DNA of 64,000 nucleotides from Halosimplex pelagicum (GTDB taxonomy: Archaea; Halobacteriota; Halobacteria; Halobacteriales; Haloarculaceae): positions 2,976,001 through 3,040,000 of the forward strand of contig NZ_CP058909.1 of NCBI RefSeq assembly GCF_013415905.1, read 5' to 3'. A model generated the notes under the pieces. It searched no databases and was not told the DNA's origin. It was given only the letters and a program-made list of their open reading frames with translations. Every line of letters starts with the position of its first letter. Position 1 is the stretch's first letter. Below are positions 25,685 to 33,703 of this stretch, one piece after another. Made by a program: the position numbers and the translations under genes.

Positions 25685-27511
25685 TTAGACTGCGTCCTCC
25701 AGTTCGATGCGCGGCGCGATACCGAGCGCCTTCATCTCGTCGAGCAGGAGCTTGAACGCGTAGCTCATCTCGACCTCGTGAATCTCGGTCTCCTCGTCGC
25801 AGTTGGGGCAGTAGACACGCCGTTGTTCGACGTTCTCGACCGCCGTCATCCCGCACTCGCCGCAGACGTTGATGAACTCGCGGTCGGACTCGTCGAGCAG
25901 CCGCTCCTTCAGCGCCATCGCGGCCCCGTGACCGATGAGCACGTCCCGTTCCATCTCGCCGACGCGCAGGCCGCCCTCGCGGGCGCGCCCCTCGGTCGGC
26001 TGGCGGGTCAGGACCTGCACCGGGCCGCGCGAGCGGGCGTGGATCTTGTTCGAGACCATGTGGTAGAGCTTCTGGTAGAAGATGGTCCCGAGGAAGATCT
26101 CCGCCTCGATCTGCTCGCCCGTGATGCCCGAGTACATGATCTCCTTGCCGCTGGACATGAACCCGTGCTCCTCCAGCGAGCCGCGGAGTTCGTCCTCGTC
26201 CTCGCCGGTGAAGGCGGTGCCGTCCACTCTCCGTCCCTCTAGGGACCCGACCTTCCCGCCGATCATCTCGAGGATGTGCCCGACGGTCATCCGCGAGGGC
26301 AGCGCGTGCGGATTGATGATCAGGTCCGGGACGACGCCCTGTTCGGTGAAGGGCATGTCCTCCTGGGGCGCGATGTGGCCGACGACGCCCTTCTGACCGT
26401 GCCGGGAGGCGAACTTGTCGCCCAGTTCCGGGATGCGCTCGTCGCGCACCGAGACCTTCGAGAGCTTCGAACCGTCCTCGCCCTCCATCAGGGTCACCGT
26501 GTCGACGACGCCCGATTCACCGGAGCGCATCGTCACGGAGGTCTCTCGCCGCTTCTGCGGGGAGAGCCCGCCCATGTCGTCCGGCTCTTCGAGGAACCGG
26601 GGCGGGGAGGTCTTCCCGAGCAGCACGTCGTTCTCGCCGACGTGGGTCTCGGGGTTGACGAGGCCGTCCTCGTCGAGGTGGGTGTACGCCTCCTCGCCGC
26701 GCGCACCGCGGACCTCGTCGTCGGGGATCTCGAAGTGGTCCTCCTGGCCGCCGGGGTAGCGCCGTTCCTCGCCCTCGTAGGTGCGGAAGAAGTGCGACCG
26801 GGAGAGGCCCCGGTCGACCGACCCCTTGTTCATGACGAGGGCGTCCTCGATGTTGAACCCCTCGTAGGACATGACCGCGACCACGAAGTTCTGCGCGGCC
26901 GGTCGGTCGTCGTAGCCGATCTGCTCGGTCGTCTGCGTTTTCACGAGCGAGAGCTGCGGGTAGTGCAGCAGGTGCTGGCGCGTGTCCGGCCGGATCCGGT
27001 AGTTGGCGCTCGGCAGGCCGAGCGACTGCTTGATCATCCCCGACCCCATCGTAATCCGGGGCGAGGCGTTGTGCTCGGGGTACGGGATCATCCCCGCGCC
27101 GATACCGAACATCAGCTGCGGGTCGACTTCGAGGTGGGTGTGGTCCTCGTTCAGTTCCTCCTCGTTCACCGCGACGTAGATGTCCTCCTCCTCCTCGGCG
27201 TCGATGAACTCGATGTAGCCGCGTTCGACGAGCTCCTCAAACTCCATGTCGCCGTCCTTGACGGCCTCGACCTCCTCGTCGGAGATGATCGGCTCGCCGT
27301 CCTCGATGACGAGCAGGGGGCGGCGAGCGCGGCCGGCGTCGGCGTTGACGATGACCTCGCGCGTGCGGTTCTTGACCGAGACGTTGACCATCTCGCTCAC
27401 GTCGCCGCGGCGGCGGGCCTGTCGGATCTGGTCTGCGAGCTGATGCGGGTCGGGGTGTGTCCCGACCAGGCTCCCGTTGACGTAGACTTTGGCTTCTCGT
27501 TGCTGGCTCAT
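25685..27511 (-). CDS. rpoB1: RNA polymerase subunit B'
   Basis: A 608-residue C-terminal half of the second largest subunit. Landmarks are [38 protein letters not shown] and [10 protein letters not shown] near the active site, [13 protein letters not shown], and a C-terminal zinc ribbon (Cys550, 553, 568, 571). It ends with the anchor-like [19 protein letters not shown]. It starts 1 base after rpoB2. No intein or frameshift is seen. Confidence 0.98.
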   Translation of the reverse strand: MSQQREAKVYVNGSLVGTHPDPHQLADQIRQARRRGDVSEMVNVSVKNRTREVIVNADAGRARRPLLVIEDGEPIISDEEVEAVKDGDMEFEELVERGYIEFIDAEEEEDIYVAVNEEELNEDHTHLEVDPQLMFGIGAGMIPYPEHNASPRITMGSGMIKQSLGLPSANYRIRPDTRQHLLHYPQLSLVKTQTTEQIGYDDRPAAQNFVVAVMSYEGFNIEDALVMNKGSVDRGLSRSHFFRTYEGEERRYPGGQEDHFEIPDDEVRGARGEEAYTHLDEDGLVNPETHVGENDVLLGKTSPPRFLEEPDDMGGLSPQKRRETSVTMRSGESGVVDTVTLMEGEDGSKLSKVSVRDERIPELGDKFASRHGQKGVVGHIAPQEDMPFTEQGVVPDLIINPHALPSRMTVGHILEMIGGKVGSLEGRRVDGTAFTGEDEDELRGSLEEHGFMSSGKEIMYSGITGEQIEAEIFLGTIFYQKLYHMVSNKIHARSRGPVQVLTRQPTEGRAREGGLRVGEMERDVLIGHGAAMALKERLLDESDREFINVCGECGMTAVENVEQRRVYCPNCDEETEIHEVEMSYAFKLLLDEMKALGIAPRIELEDAV

Positions 27512-27512
27512 G

Positions 27513-29078
27513 TTAGTCGTCCGCTGGCTGCTGGTCGATGGACTCGATGCCCGGGATGCCCGAGACGCCCATCGCCGCCAGTTCCTGTTTCAGTCCCTGT
27601 TCGTCCTCGACGTTCTGGGAGAGCTCCATCGCCTGCGCGAAGTTCTTCACCAGCCCACAGTTGGGTCCCTCGGGCGTCTCCGAGGGACAGATGCGACCCC
27701 ACTGGGTCGCGTGCAGGTCCCGCGCCTCGAAGTGCGGCTGCGAGCGCGAAAGCGGCGAGCGCAGCCGCCGCAGGTGCGAGAGCACGCCCATGTAGTCCGT
27801 CCGGTCGACGAGCTGGCTCACGCCGGAGCGGCCGCCGACCCAGTTGCCCGTCGCGATCGGGTGTTCCAGCCGTTCGGTCAGCACGTCCGAGCGAACCACG
27901 GTCGAGACGGAGAGCTGCCGGTTGCGCATGTTCGCGCGTTCGAGCTGGTACTTCACGTCCCGGGCGAGCTTGTTCAGCGCCGTCCGGAAGAGGTCCTTCA
28001 TGAGGTCGCCGCTGACCTTGAGGCGCTTGTTGGCGTAGTGGTCCTTGTCGTCGGCCTCGCGGCGGTCGAGCGCGAGCTCGAAACACGCCTCGGCCATCCG
28101 GCAGAGGTAGTACGCCTTGTTGATGCGCACGTCCTCCTCCTCGACGCCGTCCTCGTGGAGGTGCGGGAGGAGATAGCGGTCGATGACGTAGTTTGCCCGT
28201 TTGAGCTGGTAGTTCTTGCCCTGGCCGGAGGCGACGCGCTTGCCGAGTTCCTCGATGGCCTCCTCGGTCGTCTGGACCTCGGCGGCCTCCAGGTTCTCGA
28301 GCATGAACTTCACGATCTCCGGGTCCTCGGAGACGCGGTGGACGATCTCCTCGTCGGATTCGAGCCCGAGCGCCCGGATGAGCGTCACGAAGTTGATGCT
28401 CCCCGAGACCGACGGGAAGGATACTTCGAGCAGCCCGTCGCGGGTGCGCTCGACGAGCACCAGCGCGCGGTAGCCCCGGCGCTGGGAGAACGTCTTGGCG
28501 ACCTCGATGGTGTCGCCGTACTTGGTGTCGGTCTCGGCGAGGATCTTGTTCGGCGCGAGGTCCTCGCTGGTCATCAGCACCCGCTCGGAGCCGTTGACGA
28601 TGAAGTAGCCGCCGGGGTCGGCGGGGTCCTCCCCGATGTCGATCAGCTCCTCCCGGGTGAACCCGGCGATGTTACACTTGTCGGAGCCGACCATGACCGG
28701 CATGCGGCCGATCTTGGTCTCGGTCTGGTCGACGACCCGCTCTTCCTCCTCCTCGCCGCCCTTGATGATCGCCATCTCCATGAAGACGGGCGCGGCGTAG
28801 GTGATGTTCCGCAGGCGCGCTTCCTGGGGGTAGAGCAGCTCCTCGGAGCCGTCCGCCTCCCGAACGCGGGGGGTGACCACCCGAACGTCCCCGAGTTCGA
28901 CGTAGACGGGCTCTTCGCCCTCCTTGTCGCCGATGTCCGTCTCGATGGTCGCCTTCTCGTCGACGACCTCCTGCATCCCCCGGTTGAGGAACGCGTTGAA
29001 CGAGCGGAAGTGGTGTTCTGCGAGCCGTTCCCTCGAGAAATACTCACGCGATATCTCGCGTCTGTCCTGAATGTTCAT
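27513..29078 (-). CDS. rpoB2: RNA polymerase subunit B''
   Basis: A 521-residue N-terminal half of the second largest subunit (protrusion, lobe and start of the fork). Conserved parts include [23 protein letters not shown], the highly conserved [20 protein letters not shown] and [20 protein letters not shown] near the C-terminus. The B''/B' split is the usual one in Euryarchaeota. The gene is second in the rpo operon, 1 base after rpoH. Confidence 0.98.
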   Translation of the reverse strand: MNIQDRREISREYFSRERLAEHHFRSFNAFLNRGMQEVVDEKATIETDIGDKEGEEPVYVELGDVRVVTPRVREADGSEELLYPQEARLRNITYAAPVFMEMAIIKGGEEEEERVVDQTETKIGRMPVMVGSDKCNIAGFTREELIDIGEDPADPGGYFIVNGSERVLMTSEDLAPNKILAETDTKYGDTIEVAKTFSQRRGYRALVLVERTRDGLLEVSFPSVSGSINFVTLIRALGLESDEEIVHRVSEDPEIVKFMLENLEAAEVQTTEEAIEELGKRVASGQGKNYQLKRANYVIDRYLLPHLHEDGVEEEDVRINKAYYLCRMAEACFELALDRREADDKDHYANKRLKVSGDLMKDLFRTALNKLARDVKYQLERANMRNRQLSVSTVVRSDVLTERLEHPIATGNWVGGRSGVSQLVDRTDYMGVLSHLRRLRSPLSRSQPHFEARDLHATQWGRICPSETPEGPNCGLVKNFAQAMELSQNVEDEQGLKQELAAMGVSGIPGIESIDQQPADD

Positions 29079-29079
29079 G

Positions 29080-29316
29080 TTATTCTACGACGAGTCGGTA
29101 TACGACTGCCCGGTCGGTCGTTCGCGAGTCCCGTGTCACCTGGACCACGTCGCCGACCTCGACGTCCGCTTCGAGGTCGCGCATCGCGGGGTCGGTGCGC
29201 TTGATCTTCGGCAGATCGGTTTTCTTGATGTTGTACTCCTCGAGCACGCCCTCGATCTCATCGCCGTCGAGGACCGTGTGGTCGGGGACGAGTTCGTGTT
29301 GGCTTACGTCTACCAT
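29080..29316 (-). CDS. rpoH: RNA polymerase subunit H
   Basis: A 78-residue homologue of the C-terminal domain of eukaryotic RPB5. It starts [20 protein letters not shown] and contains [32 protein letters not shown], the assembly-domain signature. It is the first gene of the operon rpoH-rpoB2-rpoB1-rpoA1-rpoA2-nusA. A TATA box at 29379-29387 gives a leader of about 40 bases. Confidence 0.96.
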   Translation of the reverse strand: MVDVSQHELVPDHTVLDGDEIEGVLEEYNIKKTDLPKIKRTDPAMRDLEADVEVGDVVQVTRDSRTTDRAVVYRLVVE

Positions 29317-29378
29317 GTGTTGGCCTGTCTGAGAGAAGTTGCTGTCACGAGATACTACAGGCGCCTATAACCGCGAGC

Positions 29379-29387
29379 TATAAAACG
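29379..29387 (-). promoter_or_regulatory. TATA box of the rpo operon
   Basis: The minus strand reads GTTTTATAG. A second TATA-like GGTTATAGG at 29364-29372 lies closer to the gene. Either could drive rpoH. From here to the tRNA gene at 29597 I see no other gene. Confidence 0.55.
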
Positions 29388-29596
29388 CTTACCAAGTCTC
29401 CCGAGCAAAGCTACTCGCAACGCGAGCAACCGTCGTGGGACAGCGGCGTTGTCGGTTCGTGCCACAGGATACGCGGAAGTCCTTGATAGGTGTTGGGGTA
29501 CGGGAGGTATTGGCACGGTCGAGACGGTGTGATCGGGCGAGGGCGCCGTCGTAACTGGAAAGCCTTTTCCGTGTCTCCCTCGCAGGTGTGCATGTA

Positions 29597-29669
29597 GCCC
29601 GGGTGGTGTAGTGGCCCATCATACGACCCTGTCACGGTCGTGACGCGGGTTCAAATCCCGCCTCGGGCG
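29597..29669 (+). tRNA. tRNA-Asp (anticodon GTC)
   Basis: A 73-nt cloverleaf. The acceptor stem is GCCCGGG with CTCGGGC, the anticodon arm is CGACC/GGTCG with loop CTGTCAC (anticodon GTC), and the T arm carries GGTTCAAATCC. The discriminator base is G and no CCA is encoded. The last 22 bases are repeated exactly 146 bases downstream, and a similar hairpin follows both copies. Confidence 0.97.
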
Positions 29670-29687
29670 CTTCTCGAAATTCTATCC

Positions 29688-29709
29688 GCGCGGAGCTCCG
29701 TCTCCGCGC
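29688..29709 (+). repeat. Hairpin after tRNA-Asp
   Basis: GCGCGGAG (29688-29695) pairs with CTCCGCGC (29702-29709) around CTCCGT. A close relative (29835-29854) follows the duplicated tRNA end at the same relative position, so the hairpin was part of the duplication. Confidence 0.6.
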
Positions 29710-29726
29710 ATTCCTGAATTTCGTGT

Positions 29727-29749
29727 GCGCCGTCCGGATTTGAACCCTA
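29727..29749 (-). other. Inverted tRNA 3'-end-like fragment
   Basis: On the minus strand this reads like the T arm and acceptor end of a tRNA (AGGGTTCAAATCCGGACGGC). No complete cloverleaf can be built around it. It lies between tRNA-Asp and the duplicated tRNA-Asp end and may be an old attachment-site scar. Confidence 0.4.
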
Positions 29750-29793
29750 TCAGTCGCGCGCAGCGAACGTAGTGAGCGAGCACGTCTGATTCC

Positions 29794-29815
29794 GGTTCAA
29801 ATCCCGCCTCGGGCG
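29794..29815 (+). repeat. Direct repeat of the tRNA-Asp 3' end
   Basis: The 22 bases from GGTTCAAATCC to CTCGGGCG are identical to 29648-29669, the T arm and acceptor 3' strand of tRNA-Asp. Such duplications are the footprints of tyrosine-recombinase integration at tRNA genes. Only about 124 bp lie between the copies, with no integrase, so this would be a remnant. Confidence 0.75.
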
Positions 29816-29834
29816 TCTTCTCTGATTTCCACGA

Positions 29835-29854
29835 CGCGGAGTCTCGTCTCCGCG
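29835..29854 (+). repeat. Hairpin with TCTCGT loop after the tRNA duplication
   Basis: CGCGGAG pairs with CTCCGCG around the hexaloop TCTCGT. The apex GAGTCTCGTCTC is identical, base for base, to the apex of the first hairpin in repeat copy B (minus strand 30124-30135). Confidence 0.6.
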
Positions 29855-29895
29855 CCTCTCGAACTCGATCCGCTCGCTAGCTATCGTCTCGACCG

Positions 29896-30151
29896 CACTC
29901 GACGGCAGGCGTTGAAAGCCCTCGCCGCGCTCGCGGTCGCTGAGTCGGGATATCCGCGCTCTCCACACAGCCCGTGCGGATAGTGCCCGCTCAGGCGACG
30001 CCCGGCGCGAGCGCGCCTCGCCCTTTCAGTCCACCAGGACCGCACAGCGACCGCAGACGGCCACGAGCCTCCCCAGCCGATTCGCGACACACGAGTCGCG
30101 AATCCCTCGCGCGGTGTCGTCGCGAGACGAGACTCGCGACAGCGCGCGCCG
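29896..30151 (-). repeat. Structured dispersed repeat, copy B (256 bp)
   Basis: On the minus strand, from 30151 downward: a hairpin GTCGCGAG/CTCGCGAC with loop TCTCGT, CGCGCGAGGGAT, a second hairpin TTCGCGAC/GTCGCGAA, the boxes GGCTGGGGAGG and GGCCGTCTGCGGT, GGTGGACTGAAAGGGCGAG, and the nested palindrome 29913-30028. A small deletion relative to the other copies breaks the reading frame that they share, so it does not encode a conserved protein. It lies in a 585-base gap between tRNA-Asp and the next gene, apart from the leaderless promoter of that gene. Confidence 0.85.
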
Positions 30152-30254
30152 ATTCCGAGGGTGTCTGCGGTCGTCGCCGGTGAGAGCCGACCGGTCGCGG
30201 TCCGGATTCCTGTCGGGCGATCGACTTATCAGTAGTGCGCGTCTCCGTCGACGT

Positions 30255-30656
30255 ATGGAGTCAGAGACCGGTATCGCGTGGCTCCCCGACCGGACGCCGA
30301 CGTGGACGGACGTGCTCGTGGGCGCGCTCGCTGGGGTGCTGTTCCTGAGCGACCTGACGACGGTCGCGGGACTGCAGTGGACCTGGGTCGCCGGAGGGTT
30401 CGTCGGGACCGCACTGGTCCTCGGTCCGGTCGCGCGGTCGTCGCTGGGGGCGCGCGCGAGCGAGTGGTCGCGGGCCGGCGGGGCGCTGGGCGGGATCGCG
30501 CTGATCGCGGCGTTCGTCGCGCTGGCCTGGGTCGTCCGCGAGGTAGTGGGCGTGCCACAGGCGGTGCTTTCGGGGCTGGCGAGCGGGGTGTTTCTCGCGG
30601 TGACAGTGTTCGTGGCGCTGCACGTGGCGTGTCGGAGGACCGTCGAGGGCTGGTGA
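30255..30656 (+). CDS. Small four-helix membrane protein, hypothetical
   Basis: A 133-residue protein with four hydrophobic segments (for example LVGALAGVLFLSDL, VAGGFVGTALVLGPVA, GGIALIAAFVALAWVV and ASGVFLAVTVFVALHV). No family is recognised. The ATG at 30255 is preferred because GACTTATCAG (30220-30229) fits a TATA box 26-35 bases ahead, and the upstream in-frame sequence belongs to repeat copy B. It is followed by a coiled-coil protein gene 56 bases later. Confidence 0.65.
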   Translation: MESETGIAWLPDRTPTWTDVLVGALAGVLFLSDLTTVAGLQWTWVAGGFVGTALVLGPVARSSLGARASEWSRAGGALGGIALIAAFVALAWVVREVVGVPQAVLSGLASGVFLAVTVFVALHVACRRTVEGW

Positions 30657-30712
30657 CCGCGAGGGGGTAGCGGGTCCGCCAGAGCGATATGGCTGGCTGT
30701 GAATGGGCTGGT

Positions 30713-31366
30713 ATGGACGAGATCGACAGTCAGGCGATGCCCCGCGTGCTCGTCGAGGAGTTCCTCGAACGCGAGGAGGGGACCCGGGCCTTGCTCGACG
30801 ACCTGGAGCGGGAGACGCTGGAGGGCAACCACGAGGTCGTCCGCGAGCGCATCCGCGACCTGGCGGAGAACAACCAGCACGTCTTCTACGCGGTCGCGCT
30901 GTCGCTGTCGGGGTCGAAACAGTTCTACGGCGACGTGGAGGCCCAGCTGGGCGTCGAGGCCGCCGACGTACTGCGGGACCTGGGCGACACGTATCCGGCG
31001 CTGGCCGAGCCGTTCGGCGTCGTCCGCACCGAACAGACCCGCGAGCGGCGCAACCCGGTGACGGAGCTCGAAGCGACGACGACCTACCACGGAGAGGCGG
31101 AGGTCCCGGTGGTGAGCTACACGCCGAAATCGGGTGCGGTGGACCTGTTCGAGGGCCAGGGCTCGCCCGAGGAGGTGCTGCAGTTCGCCTCGTATCTCGT
31201 CCAGGCGACGACGGACTCGCTCGACAGCGCGCTCGACCACGACTACTCGGTCAACACGGAGGAACTCGGCGCGCTCATCGACCGCCAGGAGGAGCTGGAG
31301 AGCGAACTCGGGCGCCTGCGCGACCAGATCGACGAACTCCGGCGGACGCCCGTCGGCGACGAGTAG
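30713..31366 (+). CDS. Conserved haloarchaeal coiled-coil protein
   Basis: A 217-residue soluble acidic protein. The N-terminal half is helical (VEEFLEREEGTRALLDDLERETLEGN), with YAVALSLSGSKQFYGDVE in the middle. The last 30 residues form a coiled coil (DRQEELESELGRLRDQIDELRRT). No catalytic motif is visible and I do not recognise the family. An alternative ATG at 30689 would add eight residues; MDEIDSQ is chosen because the upstream residues look non-coding. Confidence 0.65.
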   Translation: MDEIDSQAMPRVLVEEFLEREEGTRALLDDLERETLEGNHEVVRERIRDLAENNQHVFYAVALSLSGSKQFYGDVEAQLGVEAADVLRDLGDTYPALAEPFGVVRTEQTRERRNPVTELEATTTYHGEAEVPVVSYTPKSGAVDLFEGQGSPEEVLQFASYLVQATTDSLDSALDHDYSVNTEELGALIDRQEELESELGRLRDQIDELRRTPVGDE

Positions 31367-31473
31367 GGCCGCGGGCGGCGGAACGCGGCCGCAGTCGTGT
31401 CGACCGCGCGGTACCCGAACTCGGCATCTGCGACATTTATTACGGACGGAGGGAATAGACCCGGTGGGCTTTC

Positions 31474-31761
31474 ATGGTGGAACGACTGACCAAACAGGTC
31501 GAGAAGGAGGAACGGGATCTGCAGATTCTGGAGGCGGTTATCGAGTCGGGACCGATCGGGATCGTCCGGCTGTCCGAGGAGACGGACGTGCCCGAACACA
31601 AGGTGCGGTACTCGCTGCGGATGCTGGAGGACGACGAACTGATCGAGCCGACGCCCAACGGGGCGATCCCGGCCGACGGGCTCGGCGAGCGCGTCGCCGA
31701 GATGAACGACGGCATCGACGACCTGATCGCGCGGCTCGAAGCCCTCGAAGACATCTTCTGA
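31474..31761 (+). CDS. Winged-helix transcriptional regulator
   Basis: A 95-residue protein. Residues 15-70 (LQILEAVIESGPIGIVRLSEETDVPEHKVRYSLRMLEDDELIEPTPNG) have the helix-turn-helix plus wing pattern of small archaeal regulators, with the recognition helix at about 40-52. The C-terminus (MNDGIDDLIARLEALEDIF) is a probable dimerisation helix. A TATA-like ATTTATTAC at 31434-31442 precedes it. The target is unknown; it could be itself or the adjacent nucleotidyltransferase gene 103 bases downstream. Confidence 0.8.
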   Translation: MVERLTKQVEKEERDLQILEAVIESGPIGIVRLSEETDVPEHKVRYSLRMLEDDELIEPTPNGAIPADGLGERVAEMNDGIDDLIARLEALEDIF

Positions 31762-31864
31762 CGGGACTGCGGAACCGCTCGGCGGACCGGTGACCGCGAT
31801 ATCGGATCTCAGGTTCGGCGCCCGCGGCAGCGTTTAGTGGGCGGGCGGCGTGCGGTCGGACGAG

Positions 31865-32575
31865 ATGAAAGCAGTCATCCCGGCGGCCGGGCGCGGCACG
31901 CGCCTCCGACCGCACACCGAGGACCGACCGAAACCGCTGGTCGCGGTCGGCGACCGCCCGCTGCTCTCCCACGGGCTCGACGAGCTGGTCGCGCTGGGCG
32001 TCACGGAGTTCGTGATCGTCGTCGGCTACCGGAAGGAGGCGATCATCGACCACTACGGCGACGCGTTCGACGGCGTCCCGATCACGTACGTCCACCAGCG
32101 CGAACCGAAGGGCCTGGCCGACGCCGTCCTGCGCGCCGAGACCGAGGTCGACGACGACTTCCTCGTGTTCAACGCCGACAACGTGATGACGGGGAACCTC
32201 GCGGAAGTGGTCGAGCGCCAACGGACCGACGGCGTGGACGCGACGCTGCTCGTCGACGAGGTCTCCCGGGACGAGGCGGCCGACACGGGCGTGTTCGTCA
32301 CCGACGACGACGGCCGCCTCGACGCGGTCGTCGAGAAGCCGTCGAACCCGCCGTCGACGCAGGTGTTGACGGGGCTGTTCGCCTTCTCCCCGGACATCTT
32401 CCACGCCTGCCACCTCGTCCAGCCCTCCGACCGCGGCGAGTACGAACTGACCGACGCGATCGACCTCTTCCTGCGGGCCGAGCGCCGCGTCGAGACGGTC
32501 GCGTTCGACGGCCAGCGAGTCAACGTCAACACGCCGGCCGACCGCGAGCGCGCCGAGCGACTGGTCGGAGAGTAG
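31865..32575 (+). CDS. Sugar nucleotidyltransferase
   Basis: A 236-residue enzyme of the NTP_transferase family, which joins a sugar 1-phosphate to a nucleotide. The nucleotide-binding signature AAGRGTRLRPHTEDRPKPL (7-25) is at the N-terminus, and FNADNV near residue 102 carries the metal-binding Asp. DAVVEKPSNPPS is the sugar-side motif. It lacks the left-handed helix domain of GlmU, so it is a single-domain protein like RmlA or AglF. It may feed the glycosylation pathways of the cell envelope. The substrate is inferred only at class level. Confidence 0.9.
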   Translation: MKAVIPAAGRGTRLRPHTEDRPKPLVAVGDRPLLSHGLDELVALGVTEFVIVVGYRKEAIIDHYGDAFDGVPITYVHQREPKGLADAVLRAETEVDDDFLVFNADNVMTGNLAEVVERQRTDGVDATLLVDEVSRDEAADTGVFVTDDDGRLDAVVEKPSNPPSTQVLTGLFAFSPDIFHACHLVQPSDRGEYELTDAIDLFLRAERRVETVAFDGQRVNVNTPADRERAERLVGE

Positions 32576-32740
32576 CGACCCGACGGGTCGAGCGCCGTCG
32601 AACCGCGGTAGGCCGCGGTTACCGCCGAGACCGGAGCGAACGGACCGCTACTGCGCCACCCGGTCGCGACCGGCGCGTATGTCAAACGGAGTTTTAGATT
32701 GACCAACCTTCATGAGGGGGTCGTCCGTTCCCCGAGGTGT

Positions 32741-33703
32741 ATGGTGGATAGAACCGATTCGACCAAGACGACCACGGTGCTGTACGTGATCGTCGTGGTC
32801 GTCGCCGTCCTGATTGGCACCGTACTCGCGCCAGTCGTCTGGAGCGCTACGCAGTCATCTTCGGGCGATTCGGGGGACCCCACCGTGTCGGTCATCACGC
32901 TGCGGGCCGGGACAGACGCCGGTCCGGTGAACGACATCAAGGAAGACCTCAGAGAAGCGAGAACCAACGAGTCCGTCGAGGCGGTCGTGTTGCGGATCGA
33001 CAGCCCCGGCGGCGCCGTCGCGTCCAGCGAGGAGTTCTACCTGGCGGTCAACCGGACCGCCGCGCAGATGCCGGTCGTCGCCTACGTCGAGGGGACGGCC
33101 GCCTCGGGCGGGTACTTCGGGATCGCGCCCGCTGACAAGATCTTCGTCAAGCCGAGTTCGACCCTCGGCTCCATCGGCGTCATCGTCAGCGCGCCGCTAA
33201 GCACGGTCGAACAGTCCGAGGCCCAGAGCAAGGCCTACCTCCGGACGGGCCCGGACAAGGCGACGACGGAAAAAGACCAGCTGCGCGAGCAGATGGAGAC
33301 GCTCCACAACGCGTTCGTCGACACGATCATGAAACACCGCGGCGCCAACCTCTCGCTGAACCGCAGCGGCGTCGCCCACGGCGAGGCGTACATCGGCCCG
33401 GCCGCGATCCGGAACGGCTTCGCCGACGAGATGGGCGACCTCAACTCGGCCATCGCGGACGCCGCGGCGCGGGCCGACGGCATCGACGGCGACCAGTACG
33501 ACGTCGACTACAACGAGCCCGTCAGCCCCTCCGGCGGCACTATCGTCCTCTCGGAGGACCCCGCGAAGGTGGACGGGAACGTCGTCTACGTCGAGAGCTC
33601 CGACGACGGGGGAACGGAGTTCCAGCAGCCCTACGAGTTCCACGCGGTCTGGGGCGTCCCGGTCACCGAGGACGCTCCGGAGGTGAACAATGAAAGCGAG
33701 TGA
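32741..33703 (+). CDS. sppA: Signal peptide peptidase SppA-type S49 protease
   Basis: A 320-residue membrane-anchored serine protease. One membrane segment spans residues 12-33 (VLYVIVVVVAVLIGTVLAPVVW). LRIDSPGGAV (84-93) and EGTAASGGY (117-125) match the S49 core, with Ser122 as nucleophile. Lys173 lies 51 residues later, close to the Ser-Lys spacing of Bacillus SppA. It should cleave signal peptides or membrane protein remnants outside the membrane. Its last 14 bases overlap the next gene, a DUF4350 protein, so the two probably work together. Confidence 0.88.
   Translation: MVDRTDSTKTTTVLYVIVVVVAVLIGTVLAPVVWSATQSSSGDSGDPTVSVITLRAGTDAGPVNDIKEDLREARTNESVEAVVLRIDSPGGAVASSEEFYLAVNRTAAQMPVVAYVEGTAASGGYFGIAPADKIFVKPSSTLGSIGVIVSAPLSTVEQSEAQSKAYLRTGPDKATTEKDQLREQMETLHNAFVDTIMKHRGANLSLNRSGVAHGEAYIGPAAIRNGFADEMGDLNSAIADAAARADGIDGDQYDVDYNEPVSPSGGTIVLSEDPAKVDGNVVYVESSDDGGTEFQQPYEFHAVWGVPVTEDAPEVNNESE

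Noticed and set aside
22705..25755. Very long plus-strand frame antisense to rpoA1 (1016 codons)
   Set aside because: High GC and regular haloarchaeal codon use keep the antisense frame open; composition is Val/Leu/Arg-rich and no family matches. Similar shadows lie over EF-2 (9316-11688) and mutS (56219-59194).
21455..29078. Inteins in RNA polymerase subunits
   Set aside because: All conserved blocks are contiguous; no intein-like splice junction motifs interrupt A', A'', B' or B''.
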